Notes: generated from the sequence alone by a model not told the origin. A DNA stretch of 28,847 bases from Candidatus Enterococcus ferrettii (GCF_017377655.1 NZ_JAFREL010000063.1:1-28847); one strand, 5' to 3'; positions 17,095 to 26,713 are shown, numbered from the stretch's first letter. A program made the numbers and translations.

Positions 17095-17146
17095 TGATTT
17101 CACAGGGTTTAGATGATTGAAATCAGGCAAATTTCCATGCTAAAGT
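17095..17146 (+). promoter_or_regulatory. Promoter of the Pip gene overlapping an inverted repeat
   Basis: TTGAAA (17117-17122), 18-base spacer, TGC then TAAAGT (17141-17146) make a promoter that starts about 30 bases before the ATG. A perfect 8-bp inverted repeat, TGATTTCA (17095-17102) and TGAAATCA (17118-17125), overlaps the -35, so a repressor binding it would block this promoter. Confidence 0.5.
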
Positions 17147-17183
17147 AAGTCAGTCGAAAAATAAAACTAGTGGGTGAAATCAA

Positions 17184-19919
17184 ATGAAACTATTCCAATC
17201 AATTAAACATACTTTTCAATTATACGCCCTCGATTGGAAAAGAATTGCCAAAAATCCAATCGCAATCTTACTGATGATTGCTTTAATGATTATTCCATCG
17301 TTATATGCTTGGTTTAATATAAAAGCTTTGTGGGACCCCTATTCTAATACTGGGGAACTGCCTATTGCAGTGTACAGTGCAGATGCTGGTGCATCTTTTC
17401 AAGGCAAGGATATCGAGATTGGCGATCAAGTAATTGATAATTTACACAAAAATAAGCAGTTAGGCTGGCAATTTGTTGACTCTAAAGAACAAGTTGTTGA
17501 AGGGGTAAAATCTGGTAAATATTATGCTGGGATTTACCTGCCCAAGGAGTTTTCCGCAGATCTGTTAAGTTTTACGTCTGGGGAAATCAAAAAACCAAAG
17601 ATCGAGTACTATTTGAATCAAAAGATCAACGCGATTGCACCTAAAATCACAGACAAAGGTGCTAGCTCGATCCAACAAGAAATCACAGATGAGTTTATCA
17701 AAACAGCCAGTTCAACCCTGTTATCAGTATTTAATGAGATAGGCTACAATATTGATGAAAATCTTGTCAGCATCAATAAAGTTAAAGACCTCATTCTTAA
17801 AACCAACGACAATTTGGACGATATCGATCAATACACCCAAGAAATTGTCGCGGTCCAAGGCAAACTGCCAGAGCTTAAGCAAAAGCTGGCCCAAGCGAAT
17901 CAAATGAAAAGCTATTTGCCGCAAATCGATGATCTAGGTCAAAAATTGGTTGCTCTGAATCAAAAATTTCCAGAGTTAAAGCAGCAGGCTAGTGTCATTT
18001 TAACCTTGCAGCAAAAAATTCCAGAGATTCAACAAGCCGGTCAGCAATTGGCAACGGTGGATTCTGATTTTGCTTCGATCCAACAAACTTTAACAGATGG
18101 AATCAATGAAGCAAAACAAGGACTGCAAATCATTCAACAGGTGCAACAAATTTTACCTGATGTACAAAAGCTAGGCAAACAGGCCGATGATTTAGCCGCC
18201 ACTACCAAAAATGGAGCGGAACAATTGAAGGGGGCTGTACCAAGTATTGCCAGCAGTGCCAGCGCGACTTTGAGTTCGATTGGACAAGTGGCAACCGCAA
18301 CTGATTCGTTGGTAGCCAATCTTCAAGAGCTGCTGAATAAAGAACAATTGACACCGGATGAAAAGCAGCATATTGCTTCGTTGATTCAAGATTTTCAAAC
18401 GAATATTACGAGTCAGCAAAATGCAATTGATAATTTAGTCGGCTTTTTAAACCAACTAAAGGATTACGCTGATAAAAATAATTTACCTGACGCCAGCCAA
18501 GCGTTAGCAACTATGATCACTCAATTAGGAGATGTAAAAAATAGTTTAGGGGATTTGAGTAATCGTCTAGGTAATTTGAACAATCTAGTACAAAATGGTT
18601 CAACAGCTCAAGCAATTGCTTATCTAGATCAGATTAGGCAGGTCTCAACCAATATCGCTAACCTAGTTGGGCAAATTGATGTAAGTCAAGCTTCCAAAAC
18701 CATTACAGATGTCTTAGACAAAGTAATCAGCACAATCACAACTGCTCAGGGAGTATTGAATCAAGCACAGCAAATTGATTTTGCTTCTTTGTTAAACAAT
18801 ACGCAGCAGACAGTTGCCAACGCGATTCCAATTTTAGAAAAGTACCAACAACAAATGCCGGCGATTGGTCAAGAGGTTCATGATGCTAATATTTTATTAA
18901 ATGGTCACATGGATACAATTGTGAACGGGATTAACACAGGTGCTAGCTTGTACAACAATGAACTGCCGGTAGTTGAGCAGCGTTTGAACCAGGCTGCAAA
19001 CTTTATGCAAAATGATTGGCCTGGTGTCAAAAATGATATTAATCAAGGGCTAAACATCGTCAATGAGAAGATGCCTGCGGTGGAATCGGCGTTGACTATG
19101 GCTACTGACCTGATCCAAAATGATTGGCCATCTATTCGCAGTGGGATTCAAAAGGCAGCAGCAGCAATTAACCAAGGAGATCAAACAATCGATTTTGGCG
19201 AAGTTATCAAGCTGTTGAAGCTGGATGCGCAAAAGGAAAGTAATTTCTTTGCGGAACCAGTGGATTTGCAGACGAATACGATGTATCCAATTGCCAACAA
19301 TGGCTCGGCCAGTGCACCATTTTATACGGCACTCTGTTTATGGGTAGGAGCAGTTTTATTCTCCAGTGTAACCACCACTGACTTTTACTTGGACAAAAAG
19401 GATCGCGGCAAATATACAAAACGTGAACAATTTAGTGCTCGTTTGTTAACTTATATGACTATGGGAATTGCCCAAGCCTTGGTAGTTAGTTTAGGGAACT
19501 ACTTCTTGTTGGGAGTTTACGTGAAAAATCCAGCTTGGAGTGTGTTATTTGCTCTATTAGTCGTAATTGCCTTTACTATGATGGTTTATGTCCTAGTTGC
19601 CTTGTTTGGCACGGTGGGCAAGGGGATCGCGATTATCATACTGGTGCTGTCCATCTCTGGTGGCGGCGGAAATTATCCCATTCAAGTATCCGGTAAATTT
19701 TTCCAAGCAGTCAATCCGTGGCTGCCCTTCACCCATGCAGTAAATCTGCTGCGGGAAAGTGCTGGCGGAATTTATTGGCCAAATGCTCGGATGGATATAT
19801 TAATCATGATATTTATCATTATTTTATTTGGAGTGATTGGAACATGGGCGTATCCAATTCTACAACCAAAAATGGCGAAGTTGACCAAGATTTCTCATGA
19901 AAGTAAAATCTTCCATTAA
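17184..19919 (+). CDS. pip: YhgE/Pip family membrane protein (phage infection protein)
   Basis: A 911-residue protein of the YhgE/Pip family. One N-terminal membrane segment (about 24-44), a large external stalk (about 45-705), then about five C-terminal segments (from about 710: [17 protein letters not shown], to the C-terminus), as in ABC-2-type membrane folds. In Lactococcus and Enterococcus faecalis, Pip homologues are needed for phage infection, where the external region determines phage range. The normal cellular function is not settled; a role in export has been suggested. The stalk is Gln/Asn/Ala-rich and helical, with four consecutive 17-residue repeats at 227-294. The ATG is preceded by GTGGGTG, a modest ribosome binding site. 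Two palindromes upstream suggest a TetR-like repressor. It is monocistronic, closed by a terminator. Confidence 0.9.
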   Translation: MKLFQSIKHTFQLYALDWKRIAKNPIAILLMIALMIIPSLYAWFNIKALWDPYSNTGELPIAVYSADAGASFQGKDIEIGDQVIDNLHKNKQLGWQFVDSKEQVVEGVKSGKYYAGIYLPKEFSADLLSFTSGEIKKPKIEYYLNQKINAIAPKITDKGASSIQQEITDEFIKTASSTLLSVFNEIGYNIDENLVSINKVKDLILKTNDNLDDIDQYTQEIVAVQGKLPELKQKLAQANQMKSYLPQIDDLGQKLVALNQKFPELKQQASVILTLQQKIPEIQQAGQQLATVDSDFASIQQTLTDGINEAKQGLQIIQQVQQILPDVQKLGKQADDLAATTKNGAEQLKGAVPSIASSASATLSSIGQVATATDSLVANLQELLNKEQLTPDEKQHIASLIQDFQTNITSQQNAIDNLVGFLNQLKDYADKNNLPDASQALATMITQLGDVKNSLGDLSNRLGNLNNLVQNGSTAQAIAYLDQIRQVSTNIANLVGQIDVSQASKTITDVLDKVISTITTAQGVLNQAQQIDFASLLNNTQQTVANAIPILEKYQQQMPAIGQEVHDANILLNGHMDTIVNGINTGASLYNNELPVVEQRLNQAANFMQNDWPGVKNDINQGLNIVNEKMPAVESALTMATDLIQNDWPSIRSGIQKAAAAINQGDQTIDFGEVIKLLKLDAQKESNFFAEPVDLQTNTMYPIANNGSASAPFYTALCLWVGAVLFSSVTTTDFYLDKKDRGKYTKREQFSARLLTYMTMGIAQALVVSLGNYFLLGVYVKNPAWSVLFALLVVIAFTMMVYVLVALFGTVGKGIAIIILVLSISGGGGNYPIQVSGKFFQAVNPWLPFTHAVNLLRESAGGIYWPNARMDILIMIFIIILFGVIGTWAYPILQPKMAKLTKISHESKIFH
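17862..18065 (+). repeat. Four tandem 17-residue repeats in Pip stalk
   Basis: Residues 227-243, 244-260, 261-277 and 278-294 are consecutive units of exactly 17 residues with Pro at position 3: they begin KLPELKQ, YLPQIDD, KFPELKQ and KIPEIQQ. A fifth similar unit (ILPDVQK) sits at 323-339. The DNA is not strongly repetitive, so the repeat is old. Confidence 0.8.
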
Positions 19920-19922
19920 ACG

Positions 19923-19962
19923 AAAGCAGGCAGTCATCCTAGTGTTGATTGTCTGCTTTTTT
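19923..19962 (+). terminator. Terminator after the Pip gene
   Basis: A 14-bp stem, AAAGCAGGCAGTCA with TGATTGTCTGCTTT (two G-U pairs), then six T. Clear. Confidence 0.9.
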
Positions 19963-20001
19963 GCTAAGCTGTCTTTTAGCATAATTTAATCAAAACTAAT
20001 A

Positions 20002-20030
20002 TTGACTTTTAGTAAAAAGGCGAGTAGTAT
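20002..20030 (+). promoter_or_regulatory. Promoter of kimA
   Basis: TTGACT (20002-20007), 17-base spacer, TAGTAT (20025-20030). It predicts a transcript from about 20037 and a leader of about 187 bases before the kimA start. Confidence 0.75.
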
Positions 20031-20036
20031 GGCGAT

Positions 20037-20223
20037 TGCTTGTAGTTATTTAGCTGAAAGAAAATAGCTCGGAATAACCAGGGTTGATTGGTTTCTCGCT
20101 AAAGAAAGTACACAGCTAAGCAGGAGAATGGGCAAGTCTGAAGAATGAAGCTAAACTAAAAAAGAGAAGCTTCTATCTATATAGAAAAATTAAATTATTG
20201 GTTAAAATAAGGGGTTGAACAAA
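20037..20223 (+). promoter_or_regulatory. Structured 187-base leader of kimA
   Basis: The leader can form a hairpin at 20045-20078 (GTTATT with AATAAC outside, AGCT with AGCT inside). Its segment TTAGCTG (20050-20056) can instead pair perfectly with CAGCTAA at 20113-20119, so two folds exclude each other. A further stem, GAAGCT (20147-20152) with AGCTTC (20168-20173), lies nearer the gene. There is no T-run terminator, so any control would be at translation or RNA stability. In Bacillus, kimA is under a c-di-AMP riboswitch; I see only weak fragments of that motif here and not the conserved core. Confidence 0.45.
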
Positions 20224-22047
20224 GTGAATTATTTGAAACGGCTGCTGGTAGGAAAGCCTTTGAAGTCATCTGAAAATGATGATCAAAGTTTAACAAGATT
20301 TGCAGCCTTGGCGATGCTGTCATCTGATGCCCTATCATCTGTGGCGTACGGAACGGAACAGATTGTCGTTGTGTTAGTAACATTGTCCACTGCAGCGATT
20401 TGGTATTCCTTGCCAATTGCGGTAGTTGTGTTGGTCTTGCTGACGTCGCTGATTCTTTCCTATCGCCAAATTATACACGCCTATCCTCATGGTGGAGGGG
20501 CTTATGTTGTCAGCAGCGAAAATCTTGGGAAAAGTGCCGGACTGATTTCTGGCGGTTCACTTTTAGTGGATTATATGTTAACGGTAGCAGTATCGGTATC
20601 AGCAGGAGCAGAGGCGATCGCATCTGCTATCCCAGCCTTGTATCATCATCGGGTACTGATCGCTGTGGTAATTGTTTTGCTGCTAATGTTAATGAATTTG
20701 CGGGGACTTAGAGAATCCGCTGGCTTTTTGATGCTTCCGGTGTATTCATTTATTGCTATTATGACTGTTTTAATTATTGTCGGATTATTCAAAATAGTAA
20801 CTGGAATGGTACCTATAAACGCAACAGCGCAACCAGGATCATTTGTACCAGGCATTAGCATAGCTTTGCTGTTGCGGGCGTTCTCATCAGGATCTTCTTC
20901 ACTGACTGGAGTTGAAGCCATTAGTAATGCGGTGCCTTTCTTTAAGAAACCGCGAGCAAAGAATGCTGCTGGAACCTTGGCAATGATGGGAATCATCTTG
21001 GCCTTCTTCTTTACAGGGATTACTTTCTTGAACTATTGGTATGGAATTATACCTTCTGAACAAGTAACGGTGCTGTCTCAGGTAGGAGAATCGGTTTTTG
21101 GTAAAGGGATTATGTACTATATTATGCAATTTGCTACTGCCTTGATTCTAGCAGTTGCTGCTAATACTGGGTTTTCAGCTTTTCCAGTTCTGGCTTATAA
21201 TTTGGCTAAAGATAAATACTTGCCTCACCGATATCAAGACCGTGGAGACCGTCTAGGGTATTCTAATGGGATCATTACGCTAGCGTTGGGTTCAATTGCT
21301 TTGCTGATGATTTTCCAAGGATCCACAGAGCGGTTGATTCCTTTGTATTCAGTTGGTGTATTTATTCCTTTTACGCTATCACAAACGGGAATGGTCAAGA
21401 AATGGTACAGTGAAGGCGGTCAATGGTTGAGAAAATCAATTGCCAATATTATTGGTGCACTGATTTCCTTCTCAATTGTAGTCATTCTGTTCATTTACCG
21501 ATTAAATGATATTTGGCCATTCTTTATTATCATGCCAATATTGATTTATGTTTTCTATAGAATTCATAAACATTATCAAAATGTAGCTGAACAATTACGG
21601 TTGGCTGATGAGGTAAAGTTGCACGAATACGAGGGGAATACAGTGATCGTGTTGGTGGGAAATGTAACCCAGGTAAATATCGGAGCAATTAATTATGCTC
21701 GTTCAATTGGTGATTACATCATTGCGATGCATGTTTCCTTAGATGAAAATTCTGAAAAGGAAAAAGAAATCCAGAAGGAATTTAAGGAGAAGTTTCCTGA
21801 CATTCGCTTCTCTGTGGTACGTTCACCTTATCGTTCAATTATTAATCCGGTAACTCGCTATGTTGACCGGGTAAGTAAAAAATCTAAAAAATACAACTAT
21901 ACAACAACGGTTTTAATTCCGGAATTTGTGCCTAATAAAGCTTGGAAGCTTTCGCTGCACAATCAAACAGCTTTACGTTTACGACTGAGGTTGTCTTACC
22001 GGGATGATATTATTATCAGTACCTATAACTATCATTTGAAGAAATAA
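20224..22047 (+). CDS. kimA: Potassium importer KimA (APC/KUP-related)
   Basis: A 607-residue membrane protein closely resembling Bacillus subtilis KimA (formerly YdaO), a high-affinity proton-coupled potassium importer inhibited by c-di-AMP. Family stretches include GKPLKS, LAMLSSDALSSVAYGTEQ (about 30-47), YPHGGGAYVVS, FSSGSSSLTGVEAISNA, AANTGFSAFP, and the C-terminal YHLKK. About twelve membrane segments fill residues 30-455, followed by a soluble C-terminal domain of about 150 residues resembling universal stress proteins, as in KimA. The start GTG 20224 is chosen because AAGGGG lies nine bases upstream; the TTG at 20215 directly abuts that ribosome binding site. The gene is monocistronic, with its own promoter, long leader and terminator, facing the osmoprotectant operon. 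Confidence 0.93.
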   Translation: MNYLKRLLVGKPLKSSENDDQSLTRFAALAMLSSDALSSVAYGTEQIVVVLVTLSTAAIWYSLPIAVVVLVLLTSLILSYRQIIHAYPHGGGAYVVSSENLGKSAGLISGGSLLVDYMLTVAVSVSAGAEAIASAIPALYHHRVLIAVVIVLLLMLMNLRGLRESAGFLMLPVYSFIAIMTVLIIVGLFKIVTGMVPINATAQPGSFVPGISIALLLRAFSSGSSSLTGVEAISNAVPFFKKPRAKNAAGTLAMMGIILAFFFTGITFLNYWYGIIPSEQVTVLSQVGESVFGKGIMYYIMQFATALILAVAANTGFSAFPVLAYNLAKDKYLPHRYQDRGDRLGYSNGIITLALGSIALLMIFQGSTERLIPLYSVGVFIPFTLSQTGMVKKWYSEGGQWLRKSIANIIGALISFSIVVILFIYRLNDIWPFFIIMPILIYVFYRIHKHYQNVAEQLRLADEVKLHEYEGNTVIVLVGNVTQVNIGAINYARSIGDYIIAMHVSLDENSEKEKEIQKEFKEKFPDIRFSVVRSPYRSIINPVTRYVDRVSKKSKKYNYTTTVLIPEFVPNKAWKLSLHNQTALRLRLRLSYRDDIIISTYNYHLKK

Positions 22048-22083
22048 AAAAAACAGAGACAGTTTGAACTGTTTCTGTTTTTT
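22048..22083. terminator. Bidirectional terminator between kimA and the opu operon
   Basis: A 17-bp stem (one G-U pair) flanked by A-run on the left and T-run on the right, with a very small loop. It can stop kimA transcripts from the left and the osmoprotectant operon from the right. Confidence 0.9.
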
Positions 22084-22157
22084 TATTTCCAGCTTCACAA
22101 GCTAACCTTACCGATTGTTGATTTAAAACTAAACGTTTCTAATGAAGCTTTTCTTAC

Positions 22158-22820
22158 TTATTTACTTGTTTTAGTTGCTGGATCTAAGCGACGTTCTACT
22201 AGTCCTAACAACCAGTCAGTAATGATGGCCATTAATGCGGTTGGTAGAGCACCAGCTAAAATAATCGCAGTACCATCAGTAGCATTTGTTCCGCGGATGA
22301 TGATATCACCTAAACCGCCAGCCCCTACGAAAGCACCGATTGCCGTAATTCCAATGGCAACAACTAAAGCATTCCGAATTCCGGCCATAATTACCGAAAC
22401 TGACAAAGGCAATTCAATCATGTATAAACGCTGAAATGAAGTCATTCCCATCCCTTTACCTACATCCAGTGCATTTCGATCGACTTGACGCATACCAGTA
22501 TACGTATTTTTAATAATTGGCAGCAACGAATAAAGAAAAACGGTCAAGATAACCACGTTCGCGCCTAAGCCTAAGCCCAACATCAGAATTGAGATCATTG
22601 CCAATGATGGTATCGTTTGAATAATATTAGCAATCCGAATAACCCAGTTTGCCAACTTATAATGCTTAGAAATAAAGATACCGACTGGAATGCCTACAAT
22701 AGCGGCGAAAAGTACGCCATAAATTGAAATCAAGAAGTGGCGATAGAATTGTGAGAAGACATAACCGCCATTCACTTGAAAATACTCAAAGAATTGTTGA
22801 AAAGTATTCATGTTTTCCAT
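22158..22820 (-). CDS. opuCD: Osmoprotectant ABC transporter permease (OpuCD type)
   Basis: The 220-residue second permease of a glycine betaine/carnitine/choline-type importer. It has about five or six membrane segments, and the binding-protein-dependent permease motif is visible as KGMGMTSFQRLYMIELPLSVSVIMAGIR, read in two parts (EAA-like loop), near residues 120-145. It pairs with the other permease in the operon. The gene overlaps the end of the substrate-binding protein gene: GTG at 22829 is possible, but ATG 22820 has the better distance to GAAGGGAAG; ATG 22811 would match the usual family start. This is the last gene of the operon, ending before the bidirectional terminator. Opu symbols are by analogy with Bacillus and Listeria. 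Confidence 0.88.
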   Translation of the reverse strand: MENMNTFQQFFEYFQVNGGYVFSQFYRHFLISIYGVLFAAIVGIPVGIFISKHYKLANWVIRIANIIQTIPSLAMISILMLGLGLGANVVILTVFLYSLLPIIKNTYTGMRQVDRNALDVGKGMGMTSFQRLYMIELPLSVSVIMAGIRNALVVAIGITAIGAFVGAGGLGDIIIRGTNATDGTAIILAGALPTALMAIITDWLLGLVERRLDPATKTSK

Positions 22821-22825
22821 TACGC

Positions 22826-23740
22826 TCACTTCCCTTCAAAGTAATTGTGCTCTTCTAAGAATTCCTTGGCTACCACTGAAGGTTCCACTAAGTCATTATC
22901 AGCACGAAAGTTCAATTTTTGCATCTGTTCAGTATCAATGGTTCCTGCTAAGCGATCCAATGCATCACGAATTTCAGGATTTTTGGTTAAGACTGCATCT
23001 GTTGCTACAGCAGCTGCATCGTAAGGCGGGAAGAACTGCAGATCATCTTCCAGCATGACAAGGTCGTAACTAGCAATCCGACCATCTGTTGAGTAACCTA
23101 GAACAATATCCATTCTTCCTGCATCAACGGCATCATAAACCAAACCGATTTGCATTGGCAAAATAGAAGAAAATTCAAAGCCATAGGTTTGTTTAAAGCC
23201 ATCATAGCCATCGCCTTCACGAGTAATCCAAGCAGTATCCACACCCGCGGTTAGTTCGCCAGCAACATTTTTTAAATCGCTGACTTTTTTCAAATTATAT
23301 TTTTCAGCTGTATCCTTGCGTACTAAGAAAACATACGTATTGTCAAAGCCATATGAAGGGAACCAAGTTTGATGGTAACGCTTCTCGAATTCTTTGCTAA
23401 CCAGATCGAAGGCTTTCTTCGGATCTTTTTCAGCAGGCAATCCAAGGGTAGTAGTTACGTCGGTTCCGGTATAGCGTGCTGCTGAAATGGATGCATTATT
23501 GTTAATCATAGCTTGGTGATTGATAGTAGTAGTTGCCAAGTTATTAATGACTGTTGTATCTAAATCAGTATAGTGTTCAACCATTCCGGCTACAATACTG
23601 CCTAAAATTTGAGCCTCTGAGGTTACTCCGCCAGTAATCCCGACAGTATCTTCGTTGTCATTGGAGGACAAGCCAGGGAACGAACAGCTGCTTAGAAAAA
23701 GTAATGCGAGTCCTAGAATTAGTAATTTTGCTTTCTTCAC
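22826..23740 (-). CDS. opuCC: Osmoprotectant-binding lipoprotein (OpuCC type)
   Basis: A 304-residue lipoprotein that delivers osmoprotectant (glycine betaine, carnitine or choline type compounds) to the permeases. The N-terminus is a lipoprotein signal peptide with lipobox LSSC and the modified cysteine at C19. The mature part has the OpuAC/OpuCC-type periplasmic fold (GITGGVTSEAQILGSIVAGM near the start, then VDTAWITREGDGYDGF and YSTDGRIASYDLVMLEDD). Start is GTG with GGAAGGAGG upstream. It begins three bases after the first permease gene and overlaps the second. The binding pocket is made of aromatic residues in this family, but I cannot assign the ligand. Bile exclusion roles (BilE) are known for some relatives, which is an alternative. 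Confidence 0.9.
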   Translation of the reverse strand: MKKAKLLILGLALLFLSSCSFPGLSSNDNEDTVGITGGVTSEAQILGSIVAGMVEHYTDLDTTVINNLATTTINHQAMINNNASISAARYTGTDVTTTLGLPAEKDPKKAFDLVSKEFEKRYHQTWFPSYGFDNTYVFLVRKDTAEKYNLKKVSDLKNVAGELTAGVDTAWITREGDGYDGFKQTYGFEFSSILPMQIGLVYDAVDAGRMDIVLGYSTDGRIASYDLVMLEDDLQFFPPYDAAAVATDAVLTKNPEIRDALDRLAGTIDTEQMQKLNFRADNDLVEPSVVAKEFLEEHNYFEGK

Positions 23741-23743
23741 AGA

Positions 23744-24379
23744 CTACTCCTCCTTCCGTAGTGCAGCTGGGGTCATTTTGTCTTCCAATAAACCCAGCAA
23801 GAAATCTGACAGTAAAGCGATGATAATAACTGGAATGGTTCCAGCAAAGATCAATGGCGGTTGAAAGTTGTTCAACCCACTAAAGATCAAATCACCTAAT
23901 CCGCCTGCTCCAATATAAGAAGCTAAGGTTGCCCAAGCCACTACATACACGGCAGCTAAGCGGATTCCCGCCATAATAGTTGGCGTTGCAATCGGCAGCT
24001 CAACTGAAACAATTGACTGCAGGTTAGTCATGCCCATTCCTTTGGCTACATCGCGGTAATTGCTGTCAACATTTTTCATACCAATATACGTATTACGTAA
24101 AATCGGCAATAAAGAGTAGATGAACAAAGCAATAATTGCAGGTATTTTTCCGACGCCGAAAAAAGGAATCATTAAGGCTAATAAAGCTAAAGAAGGCACG
24201 GTTTGCAGCACGCTTGCAATGCCGATAATTACGTTAGCTATCTTGGGCAGGCGGGTCAATAGAATGCCTAAAGGTACCGCAAACAAAATACCTAAAATCA
24301 GCGCAAAAGCAGAAATATAAATATGCTCGGCACTTTTTGTCAGGATTTGTCCGCCGTATTCATTAATGAATTGTTGCAT
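23744..24379 (-). CDS. opuCB: Osmoprotectant ABC transporter permease (OpuCB type)
   Basis: The 211-residue first permease of the importer, with about five to six membrane segments (for example [20 protein letters not shown] at about 22-41). The cytoplasmic coupling loop [19 protein letters not shown] (about 112-130) is intact. It shares its overall plan with the other permease in the operon (INIIQTIPSLAM there, [12 protein letters not shown] here), so the two arose by duplication. The start ATG is two bases after the ATPase stop, with GAGGAGG inside the ATPase gene end. The four-gene order ATPase, permease, binding protein, permease is that of opuC in Bacillus and Listeria. Confidence 0.9.
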   Translation of the reverse strand: MQQFINEYGGQILTKSAEHIYISAFALILGILFAVPLGILLTRLPKIANVIIGIASVLQTVPSLALLALMIPFFGVGKIPAIIALFIYSLLPILRNTYIGMKNVDSNYRDVAKGMGMTNLQSIVSVELPIATPTIMAGIRLAAVYVVAWATLASYIGAGGLGDLIFSGLNNFQPPLIFAGTIPVIIIALLSDFLLGLLEDKMTPAALRKEE

Positions 24380-24381
24380 GC

Positions 24382-25560
24382 TTACGCCTCCTCATTCGTA
24401 GCGGTAATTGGTCCAGCAGCACTAATAACAGCATCTTCCTCGCCCCATAGTGCATCATAAACAATATCTACTAAGGAAACGCGAGTTAAGATACCAACTA
24501 AATGATTTTGATCATCCACTACCGGTACGTATTTCACACCGCGTTTTAGAATACGCTGAAGACTGTCGCGCAGTAAAGCAGATTCCTTAACGTAAAAAAC
24601 TTTTGTATTAATAATATCACCAACACTGGTCGCTGTACCGCTCCGACGTGCTCGTTGAATAGTTTCTACATCAACAAAGCCTTTCAAGGTATTGCTGTCA
24701 TCAACAACTAGTAAGGTATCTACTCGTTTTTCCCGCATTAGATGAACGGCACTTTGCAAGCCTTTTTCTGGGGTAATAGAAACGGCAGTATTCATCATAA
24801 TTTCACCAACAGTTGTAGTGTCTGATTTTGCTTGCAGCAACCGATCTTCACCTAAGAGCTCTTCTACAAAGTCATTCGCTGGTTCTTGTAGAATCTTTTC
24901 TGGGGTATCAAATTGAATTACGTGACCACCATCCATGATTGCGATGCGATTGGCTAACTTTAATGCCTCGTCCATGTCATGAGTAACGAAGACGATTGTT
25001 TTGCCTAAACGTTCCTGAAGGTCCTTTACAAGATCCTGTAAAGAATCACGGGTAATTGGATCCAAGGCACCAAAGGGTTCATCCATTAGAATGATGTCTT
25101 GGTCAGCCGCTAAGGCACGAACAACACCGATCCGCTGTTGTTGACCACCAGAAAGTTCATGAGGATAACGATCCAGCATATCTCTGGGCAGCTCAACTAA
25201 ATCAATCATTCGTTCCGCTGTTTTATCACGCTTTTCCTGATCTACCTTTAGTAATTTTTGTACGAGGGTTATATTTTCACGAATTGTCATATGAGGCATT
25301 AAACCGATGTTTTGAATGACATAGCCAATTTGGCGGCGTAACTCTACAGGATTAATTTGCTGAATATCCTCGCCATCAATTTTGATCGTTCCTTCAGTTG
25401 GATCGATCATTCGATTAATCATCCGCATGGTTGTCGTTTTTCCGCTGCCGCTGGTACCAATCAAACAAATAAACTCACCCTTATTGAAGGAAAGATTGAC
25501 GTTTTCGACCGCCATTTTGTTACCGGGGTATATTTTTGAAACGTTATCAAATTCAATCAT
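24382..25560 (-). CDS. opuCA: Osmoprotectant ABC transporter ATPase with CBS pair (OpuCA type)
   Basis: The ATPase of the importer, 392 residues. The ABC domain has Walker A GTSGSGKT at 35-42, signature [10 protein letters not shown], Walker [14 protein letters not shown] and the switch His in FVTHDMDEA. After it come two CBS domains (about 248-370, [16 protein letters not shown] onward), which in OpuA-like systems sense ionic strength or c-di-AMP. Two starts are plausible: ATG 25560 (AAAGGTGG at five bases) matches the usual family N-terminus ([11 protein letters not shown]); GTG 25569, with GAAAGGA seven bases away, would add three residues. It is first in the operon, downstream of a promoter region at 25603-25637, and is followed by the permease after two bases. 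Confidence 0.93.
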   Translation of the reverse strand: MIEFDNVSKIYPGNKMAVENVNLSFNKGEFICLIGTSGSGKTTTMRMINRMIDPTEGTIKIDGEDIQQINPVELRRQIGYVIQNIGLMPHMTIRENITLVQKLLKVDQEKRDKTAERMIDLVELPRDMLDRYPHELSGGQQQRIGVVRALAADQDIILMDEPFGALDPITRDSLQDLVKDLQERLGKTIVFVTHDMDEALKLANRIAIMDGGHVIQFDTPEKILQEPANDFVEELLGEDRLLQAKSDTTTVGEIMMNTAVSITPEKGLQSAVHLMREKRVDTLLVVDDSNTLKGFVDVETIQRARRSGTATSVGDIINTKVFYVKESALLRDSLQRILKRGVKYVPVVDDQNHLVGILTRVSLVDIVYDALWGEEDAVISAAGPITATNEEA

Positions 25561-25602
25561 TTTTTCCACCTTTATATCCTTTCAATCATTTCTGATACTT
25601 CT

Positions 25603-25637
25603 AGTATGCTATAAATAAGAGAGAAAGACAAATGCAA
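25603..25637 (-). promoter_or_regulatory. Promoter region of the osmoprotectant operon
   Basis: Two overlapping candidates are seen on the minus strand: TTGTCT with 17-base spacing to CATACT (-10 at 25603-25608), and TTGCAT with 17-base spacing to TTATAG (-10 at 25609-25614). Either starts a transcript 35-50 bases before the ATPase gene. Just upstream is a 6-bp inverted repeat, AACACT (25645-25650) with AGTGTT (25671-25676). Confidence 0.5.
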
Positions 25638-25780
25638 CGGTTTTAACACTCTTTGAAATAGCGGGATATTAGTGTTTTGTCAAATGATTAAATAACGTTA
25701 GCTTGTGATTTGAAGCGTGGTTCTAAATTATAATTAGTAGTGCGAAACTTAAAGAAAGAGCAAAAATGGTCAAAAAAATA

Positions 25781-25814
25781 AAAAAACAATCCTTCAGTCT
25801 TAAACGAAGGATTG
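25781..25814 (-). terminator. Terminator after the dioxygenase gene
   Basis: A 9-bp perfect stem (CAATCCTTC 25787-25795 with GAAGGATTG 25806-25814), followed on the minus strand by a T run (A run at 25781-25786 and beyond). Confidence 0.9.
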
Positions 25815-25825
25815 AAGAATTATGA

Positions 25826-26713
25826 TTAATTCTCAGGGTAAAGCTGATTTTCAATCTCAGCTCGTTGGTTTTCTAGAAAAGGGGGCAAAGCAAATGATTC
25901 ACCCAAATGAGCTAGTTCTTCATCAATTGTGAAACCAGGACCCATTGTAGCAAACTCTACTCGAATTCCCCCAGGCTCGCGTATATACAGACTTTTGAAA
26001 TAGCCACGGGAAACGATTTTTTCTACAGTCCATTGCTGCTCTTTAGCCTTTTTATATAAAAGTTTCAACGCTTTTTCATCTTTGACTGCAAAAGCAACAT
26101 GGTCAACGCTGCCACGTCCCATCCGGGTTATATTTGTGGTATCTGAAGCAGATATCTTTATGAATTCCTGAGAGCTCAATTGAATCACACCACTTTCAGT
26201 TTGCCAATCTAGTAATATACGGAAGAAGTCACTTGTCTTTGCTGGATCCGGGACATGGAAATGAATCGAACGTAGACCTAACAGCTGCTTATCACCGGGA
26301 ACCTCAGCAGAAACTTTGTGGTTCTTACTCAATGGTGGTTGATCAGTCTCAGTAAAAATGAGTATAACGTCATCGGGATCAGTGAAAAATAATTGATTTT
26401 CTTTTTCAGTATAGGAAATATGTTTCTTTTCTAACCGATCCTTCCAATAGGAAAAACTTCCGGAAGGCAAGCTCCATTCAATTTCAGCTAAATAATGGTC
26501 ATTTTCATAGCGATTTCCTAATTTGGGTACTACAAAAAAAGTAATTACTGAGCCAGGAGCTCCTTGGAAATCACCATAATAATAATGAAGCATACGATGA
26601 TTGTCTTGATTGACAGTGTTTTTCACGAAACGCAGTCCTAATAGTTCTGTATAGAAGGCAACATTTTCTTCTCGATGTCGAGTTAATAATGAGACGTGAT
26701 GGTAATAGGTCAT
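25826..26713 (-). CDS. VOC-family ring-cleaving dioxygenase (MhqO-like)
   Basis: A 295-residue protein of the vicinal-oxygen-chelate fold with two glyoxalase-like halves. Likely metal ligands are H6 (in YYHHVSLLT), H205 (in SVDHVAFAV) and E253 (in GGIRVEFAT), the two-His-one-Glu pattern of hydroquinone-type extradiol dioxygenases such as MhqO and PcpA. In Bacillus MhqO is induced by quinones, where it degrades hydroquinones. The likely role here is quinone or phenol detoxification; the substrate is not known. ATG has a perfect AAAGGAG at nine bases. A perfect 15-bp palindrome lies upstream, a candidate operator of a quinone-sensing repressor, but no regulator gene lies in the window. It diverges from queA and has its own terminator. 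Confidence 0.85.
   Translation of the reverse strand: MTYYHHVSLLTRHREENVAFYTELLGLRFVKNTVNQDNHRMLHYYYGDFQGAPGSVITFFVVPKLGNRYENDHYLAEIEWSLPSGSFSYWKDRLEKKHISYTEKENQLFFTDPDDVILIFTETDQPPLSKNHKVSAEVPGDKQLLGLRSIHFHVPDPAKTSDFFRILLDWQTESGVIQLSSQEFIKISASDTTNITRMGRGSVDHVAFAVKDEKALKLLYKKAKEQQWTVEKIVSRGYFKSLYIREPGGIRVEFATMGPGFTIDEELAHLGESFALPPFLENQRAEIENQLYPEN

Noticed and set aside
20037..20223. Canonical c-di-AMP (ydaO) riboswitch
   Set aside because: The conserved GGAGGAACC and CCCGNCAGCUAACUCCG elements are not intact and the pairing between them is not available, so I do not call it; only the open possibility is reported as a finding.
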